This document shows positions 37,339 through 46,493 of a DNA stretch of 64,000 bases, piece by piece (position 1 is the first letter of the stretch; the number at the start of each line of letters is the position of its first letter). The notes beneath the pieces are model-generated. The model made no database searches, was not told the origin of the DNA, and saw only the letters and a list, made by a program, of their open reading frames with translations. The position numbers were made by a program, and so were the translations under genes. This stretch comes from Verrucomicrobiota bacterium (lineage in GTDB: Bacteria; Verrucomicrobiota; Verrucomicrobiia; Methylacidiphilales; JBCCWR01). The DNA lies in NCBI GenBank assembly GCA_039192515.1, contig JBCCXA010000004.1, forward strand, positions 89,532 through 153,531, read 5' to 3'.

Positions 37339-37737
37339 TTATAATTCCGTAGATTCTATTGCTTGTTCTAGAACAGATTGAAGTATTTCAGGACTCAGAT
37401 CTGTCTTAGAGAGATGAAAAGTGCTTGCTTCAATAGGTATTCCCCTGAGCATAATATTTTGATGCAAGGAGCTCATCACAATAATAGGGACCGAGTGAGA
37501 TCTCTTTTCAAGAAATTTGGGAACGGTTTGGTCGACCGAACTATCGGGTAGGTTCATATCCAGGAAAACGAGATCAAATTGCTTTTCCTTAAACGCTTTG
37601 AGGCCTTCAGCAAGGTTTAAGGTTTTGGTTATTTGAGCATGAAAGTCAGGAATTTTGTTGAGGTTATACTCAAGTATTTCCTGGTGGTCTGGGTTGTCAT
37701 CAATGATTAAGACTTGGAGGTTTGATAGGCTGCTCAT
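37339..37737 (-). CDS. Receiver-only response regulator
   Basis: 132 residues forming one REC domain: acidic pair LIIDDNPDH, phospho-acceptor Asp in LVFLDMNLP, MSS in place of the usual T/S-Ala, and Lys in LSKTDLSP. No output domain. It is the last gene of the kinase operon and overlaps the preceding regulator by 4 bases. It may act by protein contact or in a phosphorelay. It converges with fmt, 13 bases apart. Confidence 0.85.
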   Translation of the reverse strand: MSSLSNLQVLIIDDNPDHQEILEYNLNKIPDFHAQITKTLNLAEGLKAFKEKQFDLVFLDMNLPDSSVDQTVPKFLEKRSHSVPIIVMSSLHQNIMLRGIPIEASTFHLSKTDLSPEILQSVLEQAIESTEL

Positions 37738-38201
37738 TTATTATTCTCCTTTTCTTGCAATTCAAGGTATTCAGACTGGCTTAGAGATTGATGCCAAAGG
37801 GACCAGTATCTTATAAGGTCCGTCAGCATGGTAGAAAGATCCTCGAAATCCATGGGCTTGGTAAGAAAGCTATTAGCGCTCAGCTTGAATGCTTTGATAC
37901 GGTCTTGTTTAGCATCGGATGTAGTAAGAATAATCACGGGTATATGGAATAGGCTCTCAGACGATTTGATTTTTTCAAGAACTTCTAAGCCGCTAAGTTT
38001 GGGCATATTGAGATCCAGAATAACCAGCTTAGGGAGTGGATTATTCCTATTCTTGAGATATTGTAAGATTTCCGCACCATCATGAACGAAGTGCGGATTT
38101 GTTTTAGTCTCAATTGATTTTAATTTGTAGAGAAGAAGTTCTGCGTGGTCTTCATCATCTTCTGCTATAAGAATATGAAAAGGTTCATGAGATTGTTTCA
38201 T
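37734..38201 (-). CDS. Rcp1-like receiver-only response regulator
   Basis: 155 residues, one REC domain of the type found next to phytochrome-like kinases: IAEDDEDHAELLLYKL, KLVILDLNMPKLSGLEVL with the phospho-acceptor Asp, PVIILTTS and FLTKPMD. A C-terminal helix-rich tail has no known output fold. It starts 3 bases after the histidine kinase stop and overlaps the next regulator. The cognate kinase is almost certainly the neighbour upstream. Confidence 0.9.
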   Translation of the reverse strand: MKQSHEPFHILIAEDDEDHAELLLYKLKSIETKTNPHFVHDGAEILQYLKNRNNPLPKLVILDLNMPKLSGLEVLEKIKSSESLFHIPVIILTTSDAKQDRIKAFKLSANSFLTKPMDFEDLSTMLTDLIRYWSLWHQSLSQSEYLELQEKENNK

Positions 38202-38204
38202 GCT

Positions 38205-40205
38205 TTAATTTCGTTGAATTTTCACGTCGGTTTGTTGATTTGGAAAGGCTAACCAGAAAGTAGAACCGATCCCTTCTTTAGATTCTACCCATACTCTTCC
38301 TTTATGAGTTTCCATGACTTTTGAGACAATTGCTAAACCGATGCCGGTTCCCTCAGTTTTCGATTCCAGCCTTTTAAAAAGTCCAAATACCTTTTTATGA
38401 TATTCTTCGGGTATTCCAGGGCCATTGTCTGCAATGGAAAATACGGTTTCATAGCTATCTTGTGAGGCTCTTATTTTAATTTGTGGGGAATTTGTGTTGC
38501 TGCAGTACTTAATGGCGTTATTGAGGATGTTGTCAAAAGCTTGGGTTGTTGAAGACCGGTTGGCTTGGAGGTGTGGTAAGTTGCTGGAGATGTCAACATG
38601 AAAGCCCAATTCAGTAAATTTATCAGATAGATGATTGTATATATCACCGATTAGTTCATTCATGTCTAAATCTTCGTATTCTTGGTTCATGCGTCCAACC
38701 TGACTCAAGTCCAAAATATCTGAGATTAATTGGTTCATGCGGTGGTTGTTACTCTCGAGCCGGTCAATTTTTTTCAGGGCTAAATCAAAATTACCTTGCT
38801 TTGCAAGATCGCGTATCATACCGATGAATCCCATGCACGAAACAATGGGTGTTTTTAGATCATGGGAAACGGTATAGACGAACATTTTCATTTCTTCGTT
38901 GGCTTGTTCAAGTGCAGTGGTCTTGTCGTCTAAGTCAGAGGAAAGCTTTTGGAATTGTTTCAGTAGTTTTTCTGTTTCTTGATTTTTTTCTTTGAAGATA
39001 TCGGCTGCTTTTGCCATTTGACCAATTTCATCATCTCTATCTAAACCGGTGATATTTGCCTCCTTATCTCCATTGATGAGTCGTGTGAAGGTCTCAGTAA
39101 TTTGTTTTAATGGGGAGATAATACTTTTCGCCACGAGAAATGAGAAAATAATACTGAGTGTTATGGTTGTGACGAAAAGGGCTAGGTTTGCGAAAATACT
39201 GAAAGATATTATGGCGGAATTATCCCCGCGAATTTTACTTAACTTTTCAACAGCTTGTTCCTGTAGTTGTTTAGAGTTATAGGTGAATTCTGAGGCTTCG
39301 CCGGCCATCACGACATTTACTAAATAGAGGTACGCTCGTGTAGCTTGGACTGCCCGAATCAAAGAAGCTTCATATTCATTTAAGGACTTAATGGCTTCAT
39401 CAATCATTTTTTGATTATCGAGAGAGGCTGGGATACTGCTGAGTTCTTCTTTAGCTAATTTGATTTCAGACTTTGCAGCTCTAAATGAGCTAGAGTCAGC
39501 GTTATTAAAAAACTGTTTAGTATAGCTCTTGGCCAAAAGAAAGTGGTTGAGAGCATTGACAAGGCTAGAACTAGAACTTTTGTTATTTGAGGAAATTAAA
39601 TTTTTATTAAGAGTATTGAAAATGACCGTTGTCCTGGAGCTTAAATTCGGAAGCGTTTCATTTATTAAAGTGGTTTGAAGCGTTCGTTCTAAGGTTATTT
39701 CATTAAAATTTGAAATATAAGAGTCAAGATGCTTAAGCATTCTCTCTAGATAATTCAAGGTCTCAGGATCTAGGGATTGAGTTTTTAGGTCTTCGAGTTG
39801 AGTTTGGATCTGCATTTTATATTCGAGAGCTCTTTCCTTTTTGACACTTTGACCCGTGTATATGTAAAGCAAGACTAGTTGCTGAACCTCAAGAACTTGA
39901 CGATTAATTTCAATGATTGCTGCGGAATTTTCTGAAATATTTTGAACTCTGTGAACACTTTGGTCTAGGTAGCTAAGTTTGAAGGAGGTAATGATTCCAA
40001 GAATCACAAAGCAGCTGATGACTACGCCAAAACCAAGGATGAGTTGGTTACGGATACCGAGATTTTTTAAACCCAGATGATTTAATACAGACTCAAAGAT
40101 CTGAGCAAGATCTCGCCCCCAAAAACCATCAGGTCTCCTGGGAGGATCACCTTGGGATACATCTTGGCCGGCTCTTTTCTCCTTGTAACTCAAGTTTTTA
40201 GACAT
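38205..40205 (-). CDS. Membrane sensor histidine kinase (HAMP, HisKA, HATPase)
   Basis: 666 residues. A cytoplasmic N-terminus of about 50 residues precedes TM1 (LILGFGVVISCFVILGIITS, about 55-75). A helical periplasmic region of about 260 residues resembles a four-helix-bundle sensor. After TM2 (near 340-365) come HAMP (SPLKQITETFTRLINGD), a coiled coil, then the H-box TVSHDLKTP (His near 448). The ATPase has NILNNAIKYC, FSIADNGPGIPEEY and GTGIGLAIVSKV. There is no DNA-binding or receiver module, so signals pass to the two receiver proteins encoded next. A solute-binding protein gene lies 66 bases upstream on the same strand, a likely ligand-capturing partner. Confidence 0.92.
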   Translation of the reverse strand: MSKNLSYKEKRAGQDVSQGDPPRRPDGFWGRDLAQIFESVLNHLGLKNLGIRNQLILGFGVVISCFVILGIITSFKLSYLDQSVHRVQNISENSAAIIEINRQVLEVQQLVLLYIYTGQSVKKERALEYKMQIQTQLEDLKTQSLDPETLNYLERMLKHLDSYISNFNEITLERTLQTTLINETLPNLSSRTTVIFNTLNKNLISSNNKSSSSSLVNALNHFLLAKSYTKQFFNNADSSSFRAAKSEIKLAKEELSSIPASLDNQKMIDEAIKSLNEYEASLIRAVQATRAYLYLVNVVMAGEASEFTYNSKQLQEQAVEKLSKIRGDNSAIISFSIFANLALFVTTITLSIIFSFLVAKSIISPLKQITETFTRLINGDKEANITGLDRDDEIGQMAKAADIFKEKNQETEKLLKQFQKLSSDLDDKTTALEQANEEMKMFVYTVSHDLKTPIVSCMGFIGMIRDLAKQGNFDLALKKIDRLESNNHRMNQLISDILDLSQVGRMNQEYEDLDMNELIGDIYNHLSDKFTELGFHVDISSNLPHLQANRSSTTQAFDNILNNAIKYCSNTNSPQIKIRASQDSYETVFSIADNGPGIPEEYHKKVFGLFKRLESKTEGTGIGLAIVSKVMETHKGRVWVESKEGIGSTFWLAFPNQQTDVKIQRN

Positions 40206-40271
40206 CTGTTTTTAACTTCTATTGATCCTTCGGGTTAGAAATCTATATGGTCCTCATATCTAATAAGCCAG

Positions 40272-41543
40272 TTAACTGAGCAAGAATTCTCCCCAGCGCG
40301 TTAGGCTATATTCATAATTATCCATGACTGTATTCCATACCGCGATGTTGCTCATACGTCGTTCGTATGACCCTCCTGTTCGAGTTTGACCGGGTTTAAC
40401 AGAAATTTTGCCATCGGTTCCTTGCAATGGTTTTGCGGCTGATTTGCCTAGGTACCAATAATTCCACTCATCATTATCTAGGAGTGGACGTGAACGCTCG
40501 GGGTTGGAAATATAATATCCTTGTCTGGCAACAAAGGCGCCAGGCCATCCAGAGAGCCACCAATTCATATAGTCATAAGCAGCGTCTTTCTGATAACCGC
40601 TCGTTTTTTGGGAAAGGCACATGACGCCATGCCACGCGCGGTAACCCTCTTTGGGGGCAGCATAGATGCAGGGAATTCCTTTTCCGTTAAGGCTAGATAC
40701 AGCCGGAGAAAACATGCTTTGTATAATAACCTCTCCGCTCGTCATAAGTTTTACAGAGTCGGGTACAGAGCTCCAAATCCCACGGAAATGACCTTGACGC
40801 TTTAGATCATTTAGAATGATAAAAAGTTGGTTGATCTCATCCTTGGTCATATTTCCTATGTTAGCAAAGTTCATCAATCCGGAAGATTGCGCGGCGAGTG
40901 CAGCATCAAATAGGCCTATTGTTGGGGCATTAACCAAAGCGACTTTTCCTTTATATCGAGGGTCAAAAAGCCAAGACCAGCTTTCTGTCTGATAGGGGAT
41001 TCCTTCAGGAATGATCTGAGTATTATAGCCAAATGAATCAGCGTTATGAACATAAGGCAGGAAACTGATAAAGTCCGTTTGCTTGGATCCTAGACTTTGA
41101 TCGTCTTGAACATAGAGCAATTTATAGGGTGCATCTCCCTTGCCTAGCTTTGCTTCAGGGGTAATACGGCCAGTTTTCGTGAGATCATTGATTTCACCCC
41201 AATATCTAAGGCGTTGGCGATCAATCGGTTGAATAGCATTTGCCTGCCAAAGAACATTAATGCTGTTAGACCATTGCTCATAGAGGTCAAATGATTCTGG
41301 GTGGGTAGAAGCTTTATGCAATACCTTGGCACTACCCCCTGCTTCAAATTCTATTTTGAAGCCGAGGTCTTTTTCAGCCTGCACGCGCAGTTGCTCTTGT
41401 AGTGTTACATGTGTTCCTAAAACTCGAAGTGTAATCGATGGTTTACTCCATACATAGGGAGCCTGACTTAAATACGCTGTAGAAACTGCTGCTTTACCGA
41501 ACTTCTTGATAAAAGATCTACGTGTTGAGGCAGTTTTGGGCAT
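40272..41543 (-). CDS. Tat-exported PotD-like solute-binding protein, no permease nearby
   Basis: 423 residues with a twin-arginine signal (TRRSFIKKFGKAA at about 7-19) and an extracellular solute-binding fold of the polyamine/iron group: LRVLGTHVTL, FEAGGSAKVL, PYVHNADSFGYNT, SWSWLFDPRYKGKVAL, and a C-terminal AAYDYMNWWLSGWPGAFVARQGYY. The ligand is not predictable. No permease or ATPase genes are adjacent; instead it precedes a sensor kinase and two receivers with the same orientation and short spacing. It is therefore more likely a sensory than a transport component, though use of a distant transporter cannot be excluded. Confidence 0.85.
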   Translation of the reverse strand: MPKTASTRRSFIKKFGKAAVSTAYLSQAPYVWSKPSITLRVLGTHVTLQEQLRVQAEKDLGFKIEFEAGGSAKVLHKASTHPESFDLYEQWSNSINVLWQANAIQPIDRQRLRYWGEINDLTKTGRITPEAKLGKGDAPYKLLYVQDDQSLGSKQTDFISFLPYVHNADSFGYNTQIIPEGIPYQTESWSWLFDPRYKGKVALVNAPTIGLFDAALAAQSSGLMNFANIGNMTKDEINQLFIILNDLKRQGHFRGIWSSVPDSVKLMTSGEVIIQSMFSPAVSSLNGKGIPCIYAAPKEGYRAWHGVMCLSQKTSGYQKDAAYDYMNWWLSGWPGAFVARQGYYISNPERSRPLLDNDEWNYWYLGKSAAKPLQGTDGKISVKPGQTRTGGSYERRMSNIAVWNTVMDNYEYSLTRWGEFLLS

Positions 41544-41636
41544 AAATTTCGATTTTATCCATATAACTGATTCTGCATGAATATAGTAGAATCAGATAAT
41601 GATATTAATCGACCCGGGCAGCATAAACTTTATACG

Positions 41637-41770
41637 CAGATGTGATCTGGTGGAAGTAGAAGAAGATCCATAAGAGCTTGAGTGATAAGGAGATGAGAGT
41701 CGAGAAGATGTATTCAAAGGTGATGCTGCAAGAAGACTCTATGTTTCTTGAAGCCAAAATTGTACACGAA
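41637..41770. repeat. Dispersed repeat, copy A
   Basis: This stretch aligns with 59690-59850. Shared blocks are CATAA.AG.TTGAG.GATAAGGA-like (41669-41690), GAGAGTCGA (41695-41703), AGGTGAT (41718-41724), and CTATGTTTCTT (41739-41749), in the same order. By eye identity is high over about 110 bases; copy B carries an extra 45 or so bases. Both copies are intergenic. A small mobile repeat or two remains of one gene are possible. Confidence 0.55.
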
Positions 41771-41911
41771 TCATTATGGGGTCATGATATCATCCGAGTT
41801 AAACAGGGGCAGGAAGAAATGGATTCCTTTCATCAGAAAATGACTCAAATAGATCCTCAAAACCTTGATCTAGGGGCTCAAATTACCGAAGGAAAAGCCT
41901 TATTTATTTAG
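41693..41911 (+). CDS. Doubtful small protein over a dispersed repeat
   Basis: A 72-residue frame from ATG 41693 (TTG 41678 would extend it). It reads MYSKVMLQEDSMFLEAKIVHES from an internal Met and ends GAQITEGKALFI. It is hydrophilic, with no recognisable domain or signal. The first part coincides with the dispersed repeat, whose other copy has stop codons in this frame. The Shine-Dalgarno-like AAGGAG is too close to the ATG. It converges with and overlaps the next gene by 8 bases. It may not be real. Confidence 0.25.
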   Translation: MRVEKMYSKVMLQEDSMFLEAKIVHESLWGHDIIRVKQGQEEMDSFHQKMTQIDPQNLDLGAQITEGKALFI

Positions 41912-43118
41912 CTAGACAATAAAGGTGATTTTCTGCCCGATAATAAATTCGATTGCCGACAATTGAAGGAGTGGCCCGAGTAAGTCCTGGAATTTTATTG
42001 GAATGGAGCTCTACGTACTCTTTTGAATCGGTCTTGGCAACCCTCGTTGTGCCATCCTCAGTTATAATGAAGAGCCGGTCATTGGCCACAAATAGTGAGG
42101 AAGAGATAGATTTTTTTGTGCTTGTTGACCAAATCTCTTGGCCACTCTGCCCATCGAGGCAAAAGACCCGTCCATTATTGGTTGCTGCAAAAAGCCGACC
42201 GTTGTAAGCGACGATAGATGGAATATAAGTAGCAACTTTAGAGGACCAGAGTAGCTTTTTGGTCTTAATATCGAAAGCATAAGTTCCTTTCTCAGGAAAC
42301 CCACCGGAGGTATAGATAATATCTCCGTCCATGACTACTGAACCTACAGTGACCGCTGAACCTCCTGGAATGGACCAATTCTGCTTCCCTGTCATCGGAT
42401 CGTATGAGATCAGCTTGTTGTGGCCAGAGAAAATCAATTGGGGTTGTTTATCTATCTCAAAGACTCTTGGGGTATGCCAGCTATTGCGTTTTTTCAGAGG
42501 GCGGCTGATGGTCCATTTTTTGGTTCCGCTTAGATCATAGCCATAGACAGCTATAGTGGGTTCATTTTCTACTGGAAGAACCAGCATATCATTATAATAG
42601 AGAGGTGATGCACCACTGCCAAATTGAGACTTGAAATCGGACAGCTTAATATTCCAGATCTCCTTGCCATCGAAATCATGAGCAGATGCGTAGATCGCAT
42701 CATTAATCCCAAATAGGCTGATGATCTTTTTGCCATCTGTAACCGGCGTAGATGAGGCGTCAGCATTCATTTTGTGATTTGATGAGAAGAATCTGCCTCT
42801 ATGAACCTGCTTTTTCCAAAGCATTTCGCCGCTAGCAGAATCAAAGCATAAAAGGGATTGGGTTCCAGTTTTAGGTTCGGAAGTCGTCAGGATTACTTTA
42901 TTATTAGAAATGATGGGGGAAGAGTAGCCGACTCCAGGGACAGGAGTTTTCCAGAGGACATTCTCCGAATCAGACCAAGTCATAGGCATACTTTGGCTAT
43001 CGGAGTTAGCAATCACGCCATTGCCTGAAGCACTGCCCCGCCATTGATTCCATTGTGCTAGCAGCGAGTTTGTGAGCATGTAACTGGAGCAAACTATGAA
43101 TAGGAGTATACGTAACAT
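41904..43118 (-). CDS. Secreted PQQ-like beta-propeller protein
   Basis: 404 residues with signal peptide (LRILLFIVCSSYMLTNSLLA) and then QWNQWRGSASGNGV, the usual opening of verrucomicrobial and planctomycete PQQ-like repeat proteins. Propeller blades repeat as LLCFDSASGEMLWKK, AHDFDGKEIWNI, LISYDPMTGKQNWSI, AFDIKTKKLLWSS and FCLDGQSGQEIWS. There are no residues indicating bound PQQ or catalysis. Related to BamB in fold only; the function is unknown. It stands alone between the sensor operon and the urea island. Confidence 0.85.
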   Translation of the reverse strand: MLRILLFIVCSSYMLTNSLLAQWNQWRGSASGNGVIANSDSQSMPMTWSDSENVLWKTPVPGVGYSSPIISNNKVILTTSEPKTGTQSLLCFDSASGEMLWKKQVHRGRFFSSNHKMNADASSTPVTDGKKIISLFGINDAIYASAHDFDGKEIWNIKLSDFKSQFGSGASPLYYNDMLVLPVENEPTIAVYGYDLSGTKKWTISRPLKKRNSWHTPRVFEIDKQPQLIFSGHNKLISYDPMTGKQNWSIPGGSAVTVGSVVMDGDIIYTSGGFPEKGTYAFDIKTKKLLWSSKVATYIPSIVAYNGRLFAATNNGRVFCLDGQSGQEIWSTSTKKSISSSLFVANDRLFIITEDGTTRVAKTDSKEYVELHSNKIPGLTRATPSIVGNRIYYRAENHLYCLAK

Positions 43119-43977
43119 AATTCAAAGATACGTAAATTCGCATAAAGCACAATCCTTCAATAAGGACTTGTTTAGTGTTCTGTGGTCTGCTGATTTAGCT
43201 CTCTAACAGAACTCAAGGAATGGCTTAAGCCCCTACCCATCTCGTTGAACCCCTATGGTATAATCAACCTGATAGTAGTGGCCGATTCTTTCACTTCGAC
43301 TATCTAGTGAGCTGACAGGTGATGGATACAGGGCATGCATACTTTTGGTAGAACATGCTCAAACTCCAGGGATTGGCTAGATCCTTATGTAATGTGAGCA
43401 GACCCAACTACATAGGAATGTGAAAATGTGGGTATATTTGAGGTCATTTCCCTGATGAATTAGCTGACTGTTGCAAATAATGCAGAGAGATTAAATAGGA
43501 ACAGTCTAAAGTTTAAAATCGAGCATATAGGAATTATTACGTGTATGTAGACTTTAGTGAATGAACACGGGAGAGAAAGTTAAAAACTTTGCAAATTTCC
43601 GATAGCTAATTGATTTCACTAACTTGGCCGTCAATTGATGACTCAATTGTTGGGCAAAGTGAACTAAATCTTTTTTGGTCTTATGTAATTTTAGCAATCC
43701 GTTTTCATTTTTTGTCTCTTCATTTTTTTGATCTTTATTGTCATACACATCAGTTGCTCGCCCAGCAGGGCTTACGACTTATAAGCTCTTCTCTAAACAA
43801 AGCATCTTATGATGTAACGCATTGTTTCTTAAGATGTTATAGGAAGAGAGTTCTTTAGAATTATCCAGAATGTAAGCGAAAAAGTATATACCTAGGCAAA
43901 AGAAAACGCTCATGAAAAGCGATTTAGTGCATATGCCATCAATTATTCTCATCAAAAAAATAAATAAAATTAATCTG
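43119..43977. other. Long non-coding stretch upstream of urtA
   Basis: About 860 AT-rich bases. Small frames at 43554-43748, 43610-43858 and 43779-44009 overlap one another on both strands and lack ribosome sites, so none is called. Enhancer sites for an NtrC-type activator would be expected here given the sigma-54 promoter at its end, but I found no clear palindrome. Confidence 0.5.
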
Positions 43978-43993
43978 TGGCACGCATAGTGCT
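43978..43993 (+). promoter_or_regulatory. Sigma-54 promoter of urtA
   Basis: TGGCACGCATAGTGCT has the -24 GG (43979-43980) and -12 GC (43991-43992) exactly 10 bases apart and matches the consensus TGGCACG-N4-TTGCW at all but one position. It is about 90 bases upstream of the urtA start on the coding strand. It implies RpoN and an NtrC-like activator, hence nitrogen-limitation control. Confidence 0.85.
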
Positions 43994-44084
43994 TTTGAAC
44001 GCTCGACATGAAGTTGAGCTTTTGGAGAAATGCGTGATCTAGTCGAGATTTCGGAAGAATGAAAGCTTAAAAGAAAGGATGATA

Positions 44085-45368
44085 ATGAATAGAAATACCT
44101 TAAAGAAATACAAAATAACTACAAAGCGTATGACCTTTGTGGTGTGTGCGGCTCTAGGTTTAGGGCTGGCAAATCTTCAGGCAGCAAACCCGATGCTTGA
44201 TAAGTACCCGACAGATAAGGTCAATACAACAGGACTGGCGGTGACCGATGACACGGTTACGGTAGGCCAACTGCATTCGATTACAGGAACAATGGCTATC
44301 AGTGAAACGGGATCCGTAGAAGCTGAGCGTTTGGCCATCGAACAAATCAATGCAGCAGGAGGAATCCTCGGTCGTCAAATCAAGATTATCCAAGAAGATG
44401 GTGCGAGTGATTGGCCAACATTTGCTGAGAAGTCAAAAAAGCTGATCATCAAAGATAAAGTGGCTTGTGTATTCGGATGTTGGACATCTGCTTCAAGAAA
44501 AGCTGTTCTTCCTATCTTTGAAAAAGAAAATAATATGCTTTATTACCCTACATTTTATGAGGGTTTGGAAGATTCAAAGAATGTTATTTACACGGGTCAG
44601 GAAGCGACTCAGCAGATTCTATATGGCTTAGACTGGGCTTATGATACACTCAATTCCAGAACCTTCTACCTCATAGGTTCCGATTATATCTGGCCTAGAA
44701 CATCTATGAAAATTGCTCGTAAGCATGTGGAGAACTTCCTAACCAAGAAAGATCCTAAGTGTAAGGTAGTGGGTGAGGAATATTATCCACTAGGTCACAC
44801 AAACTTCCGTTCTTTGATTAATAAGGTCAAACTCAAGAAACCTGATCTTATGTTCACTGCGGTTGTCGGTGGTAGTAACGTAGCTTGGTACAAGCAACTT
44901 AAATCTGCTGGCGTGACTTCAGACAAGTACAACCTACTAACAATCTCAACCACAGAAGACGAGGTATTGGGGATTGGGGGTGAGAATTGTGAAGGTTTCT
45001 ATTCCAGCATGAAATATTTCCAATCTCTTGACAACCCTGCCAACAAAGCTTTTGTAGCGGCTTTTAAAAAGAAATGGGGAGAAGACAGTGTAATTGGGGA
45101 TGTAACTCAAGCTGCTTACCTTGGCCCTTGGTTATGGAAATTTACTGTAGAAAAATGTGGAAGCTTTGACATCGATAAGATTGCTGAAGCCTCTGGTGGT
45201 GTAGAATTTAAAGATGCTCCTGAGGGTTATGTGCGCATACATGACACCAACCACCACTTATGGAGCTATTCCAAGATCGGAAAGTTCCTGAAAAACGGAC
45301 AGTTTGAAGTAGTCTCAACATCACCTGATCTCATTGAGCCATATCCTTATCCAGAAGGTTATCAGTAA
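44085..45368 (+). CDS. urtA: Urea ABC transporter substrate-binding protein
   Basis: 427 residues from ATG 44085, with AAAGGA 5 bases upstream (an ATG at 44079 overlaps it). Signal peptide (FVVCAALGLGLANLQA). The mature protein has the UrtA pattern: VGQLHSITGTMAISETGS, EAERLAIEQINAAGGILGR, CVFGCWTSASRKAVLPIFE, LLYYPTFYEGLE-like MLYYPTFYEGLE, YLIGSDYIWPRTS, GEEYYPLGHT and STTEDEVLGIGG. It binds urea (or short amides) in the periplasm. First gene of urtABCDE, directly behind the sigma-54 promoter; a strong hairpin separates it from urtB. Confidence 0.95.
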   Translation: MNRNTLKKYKITTKRMTFVVCAALGLGLANLQAANPMLDKYPTDKVNTTGLAVTDDTVTVGQLHSITGTMAISETGSVEAERLAIEQINAAGGILGRQIKIIQEDGASDWPTFAEKSKKLIIKDKVACVFGCWTSASRKAVLPIFEKENNMLYYPTFYEGLEDSKNVIYTGQEATQQILYGLDWAYDTLNSRTFYLIGSDYIWPRTSMKIARKHVENFLTKKDPKCKVVGEEYYPLGHTNFRSLINKVKLKKPDLMFTAVVGGSNVAWYKQLKSAGVTSDKYNLLTISTTEDEVLGIGGENCEGFYSSMKYFQSLDNPANKAFVAAFKKKWGEDSVIGDVTQAAYLGPWLWKFTVEKCGSFDIDKIAEASGGVEFKDAPEGYVRIHDTNHHLWSYSKIGKFLKNGQFEVVSTSPDLIEPYPYPEGYQ

Positions 45369-45443
45369 GATAAGATTGATTTCTTTATATATACTCTACG
45401 CGTAAAGCGAAGTGGTAAATCCTAGTAATGAAGTGAAGTGGTT

Positions 45444-45480
45444 AGCGGTGGGGAATGGTAAGCGACATTCCCCACTTGCT
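45444..45480 (+). promoter_or_regulatory. Intercistronic stem-loop between urtA and urtB
   Basis: GTGGGGAATG (45448-45457) pairs perfectly with CATTCCCCAC (45466-45475) around an 8-base loop, and AGCG/TGCT extend it by about 3-4 pairs. No T-run follows. It lies 80 bases after urtA and could protect the urtA transcript end or partly terminate, so that binding protein is made in excess over the membrane subunits. Confidence 0.65.
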
Positions 45481-45527
45481 TACCAAAATTGGGAAGAAAA
45501 AAAGTTTAGATTTAGGAAGTATCAAAG

Positions 45528-46454
45528 ATGATAGGTGACTATACATATCAAGAGATTTTTTCAGTAATAACGATGCAGTCCTTTGCGGGAGTTAGTCTTT
45601 TGTGCATCTACGTTCTCATGGGGCTTGGCCTATATATTGTATTTGGCCAAATGGGGGTAATTAATATGGCGCATGCCGAGTTCCTGGTAATGGGATCATA
45701 TACCATGTGTTTGGTCTCGAGAATGGTGACAGACGCTGTGCCAGGACTACTCGATTTTTATTTTCTTCTAGCTATACCATTAGCTTTTGCCATTCCTTTT
45801 GGCGTGGGTTATCTGGTGGAAATGTCATTGATCAGCCGGTTGTACAAACGGCCGCTTGATACTTTATTGGCAACCTGGGGTCTTAGCTTAGTTTTACAAC
45901 AGTGTTTTAGAACCTTCATTGGCGCGAGAGAAATGAGCGCGACACTTCCTGAATGGATGATGGGATCTTGGTCACCAGCTGATGGGATTGATATCCCTTT
46001 AAGTGGATTAATCTTGATGGTTTTGACCATCTTGTTGACTGCAGGGCTGGTTATTTTTCAGCGCAAAACGAGTTGGGGATTAAAGATGAGAGCGACTACG
46101 CAAAATCGCGAAATGAGCGGAGCTCTAGGTATTAATACGAAAATGACAGACCGACTCACGTTTGCCATAGCTTGTGGTATTTCTGGAGTAGCGGGGGCTT
46201 TCTTTACCACCATTGCTTCGACTTCACCAACCGCTGGAACTAACTATATAGTTGATGCATTCCTAGTATTAGTTGTGGGTGGATTAGGAAGCTTATTTGG
46301 CCTTTTCATTTCCGGAGGCTTCTTAGCATTACTCTCATCTATATTAGAGTTTTTCATGACGGGTTCATTGGCAAAAGTATGGCTTTATCTGATTATCTTT
46401 GCCGTATTGATGAAGTTCACCAAAGGTCTTTTCTCGGAGAAAATCCGGACCTAG
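45528..46454 (+). CDS. urtB: Urea ABC transporter permease UrtB
   Basis: 308 residues, LivH-type permease with about eight helices. Recognisable stretches are GLGLYIVFGQMGVINMAHAEFLVMGSYT, YKRPLDTLLATWGLSLVLQQ, FRTFIGARE, GLKMRATTQNREMSGALGI and the EAA-like turn GISGVAGAFFTT. Compared with LivH, the QMGVINMAHAEF motif is characteristic of UrtB. Second transporter gene, 39 bases before urtC. Length matches the shorter UrtB form without an extra N-terminal domain. Confidence 0.94.
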   Translation: MIGDYTYQEIFSVITMQSFAGVSLLCIYVLMGLGLYIVFGQMGVINMAHAEFLVMGSYTMCLVSRMVTDAVPGLLDFYFLLAIPLAFAIPFGVGYLVEMSLISRLYKRPLDTLLATWGLSLVLQQCFRTFIGAREMSATLPEWMMGSWSPADGIDIPLSGLILMVLTILLTAGLVIFQRKTSWGLKMRATTQNREMSGALGINTKMTDRLTFAIACGISGVAGAFFTTIASTSPTAGTNYIVDAFLVLVVGGLGSLFGLFISGGFLALLSSILEFFMTGSLAKVWLYLIIFAVLMKFTKGLFSEKIRT

Positions 46455-46493
46455 TCATTAAAGTTTAAATAATTTTAAAGAGAGATAAAAACA

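Noticed and set aside
43554..44009. Small frames in the region upstream of urtA
   Set aside because: They overlap on both strands, are AT-driven and have no ribosome sites or recognisable protein character.
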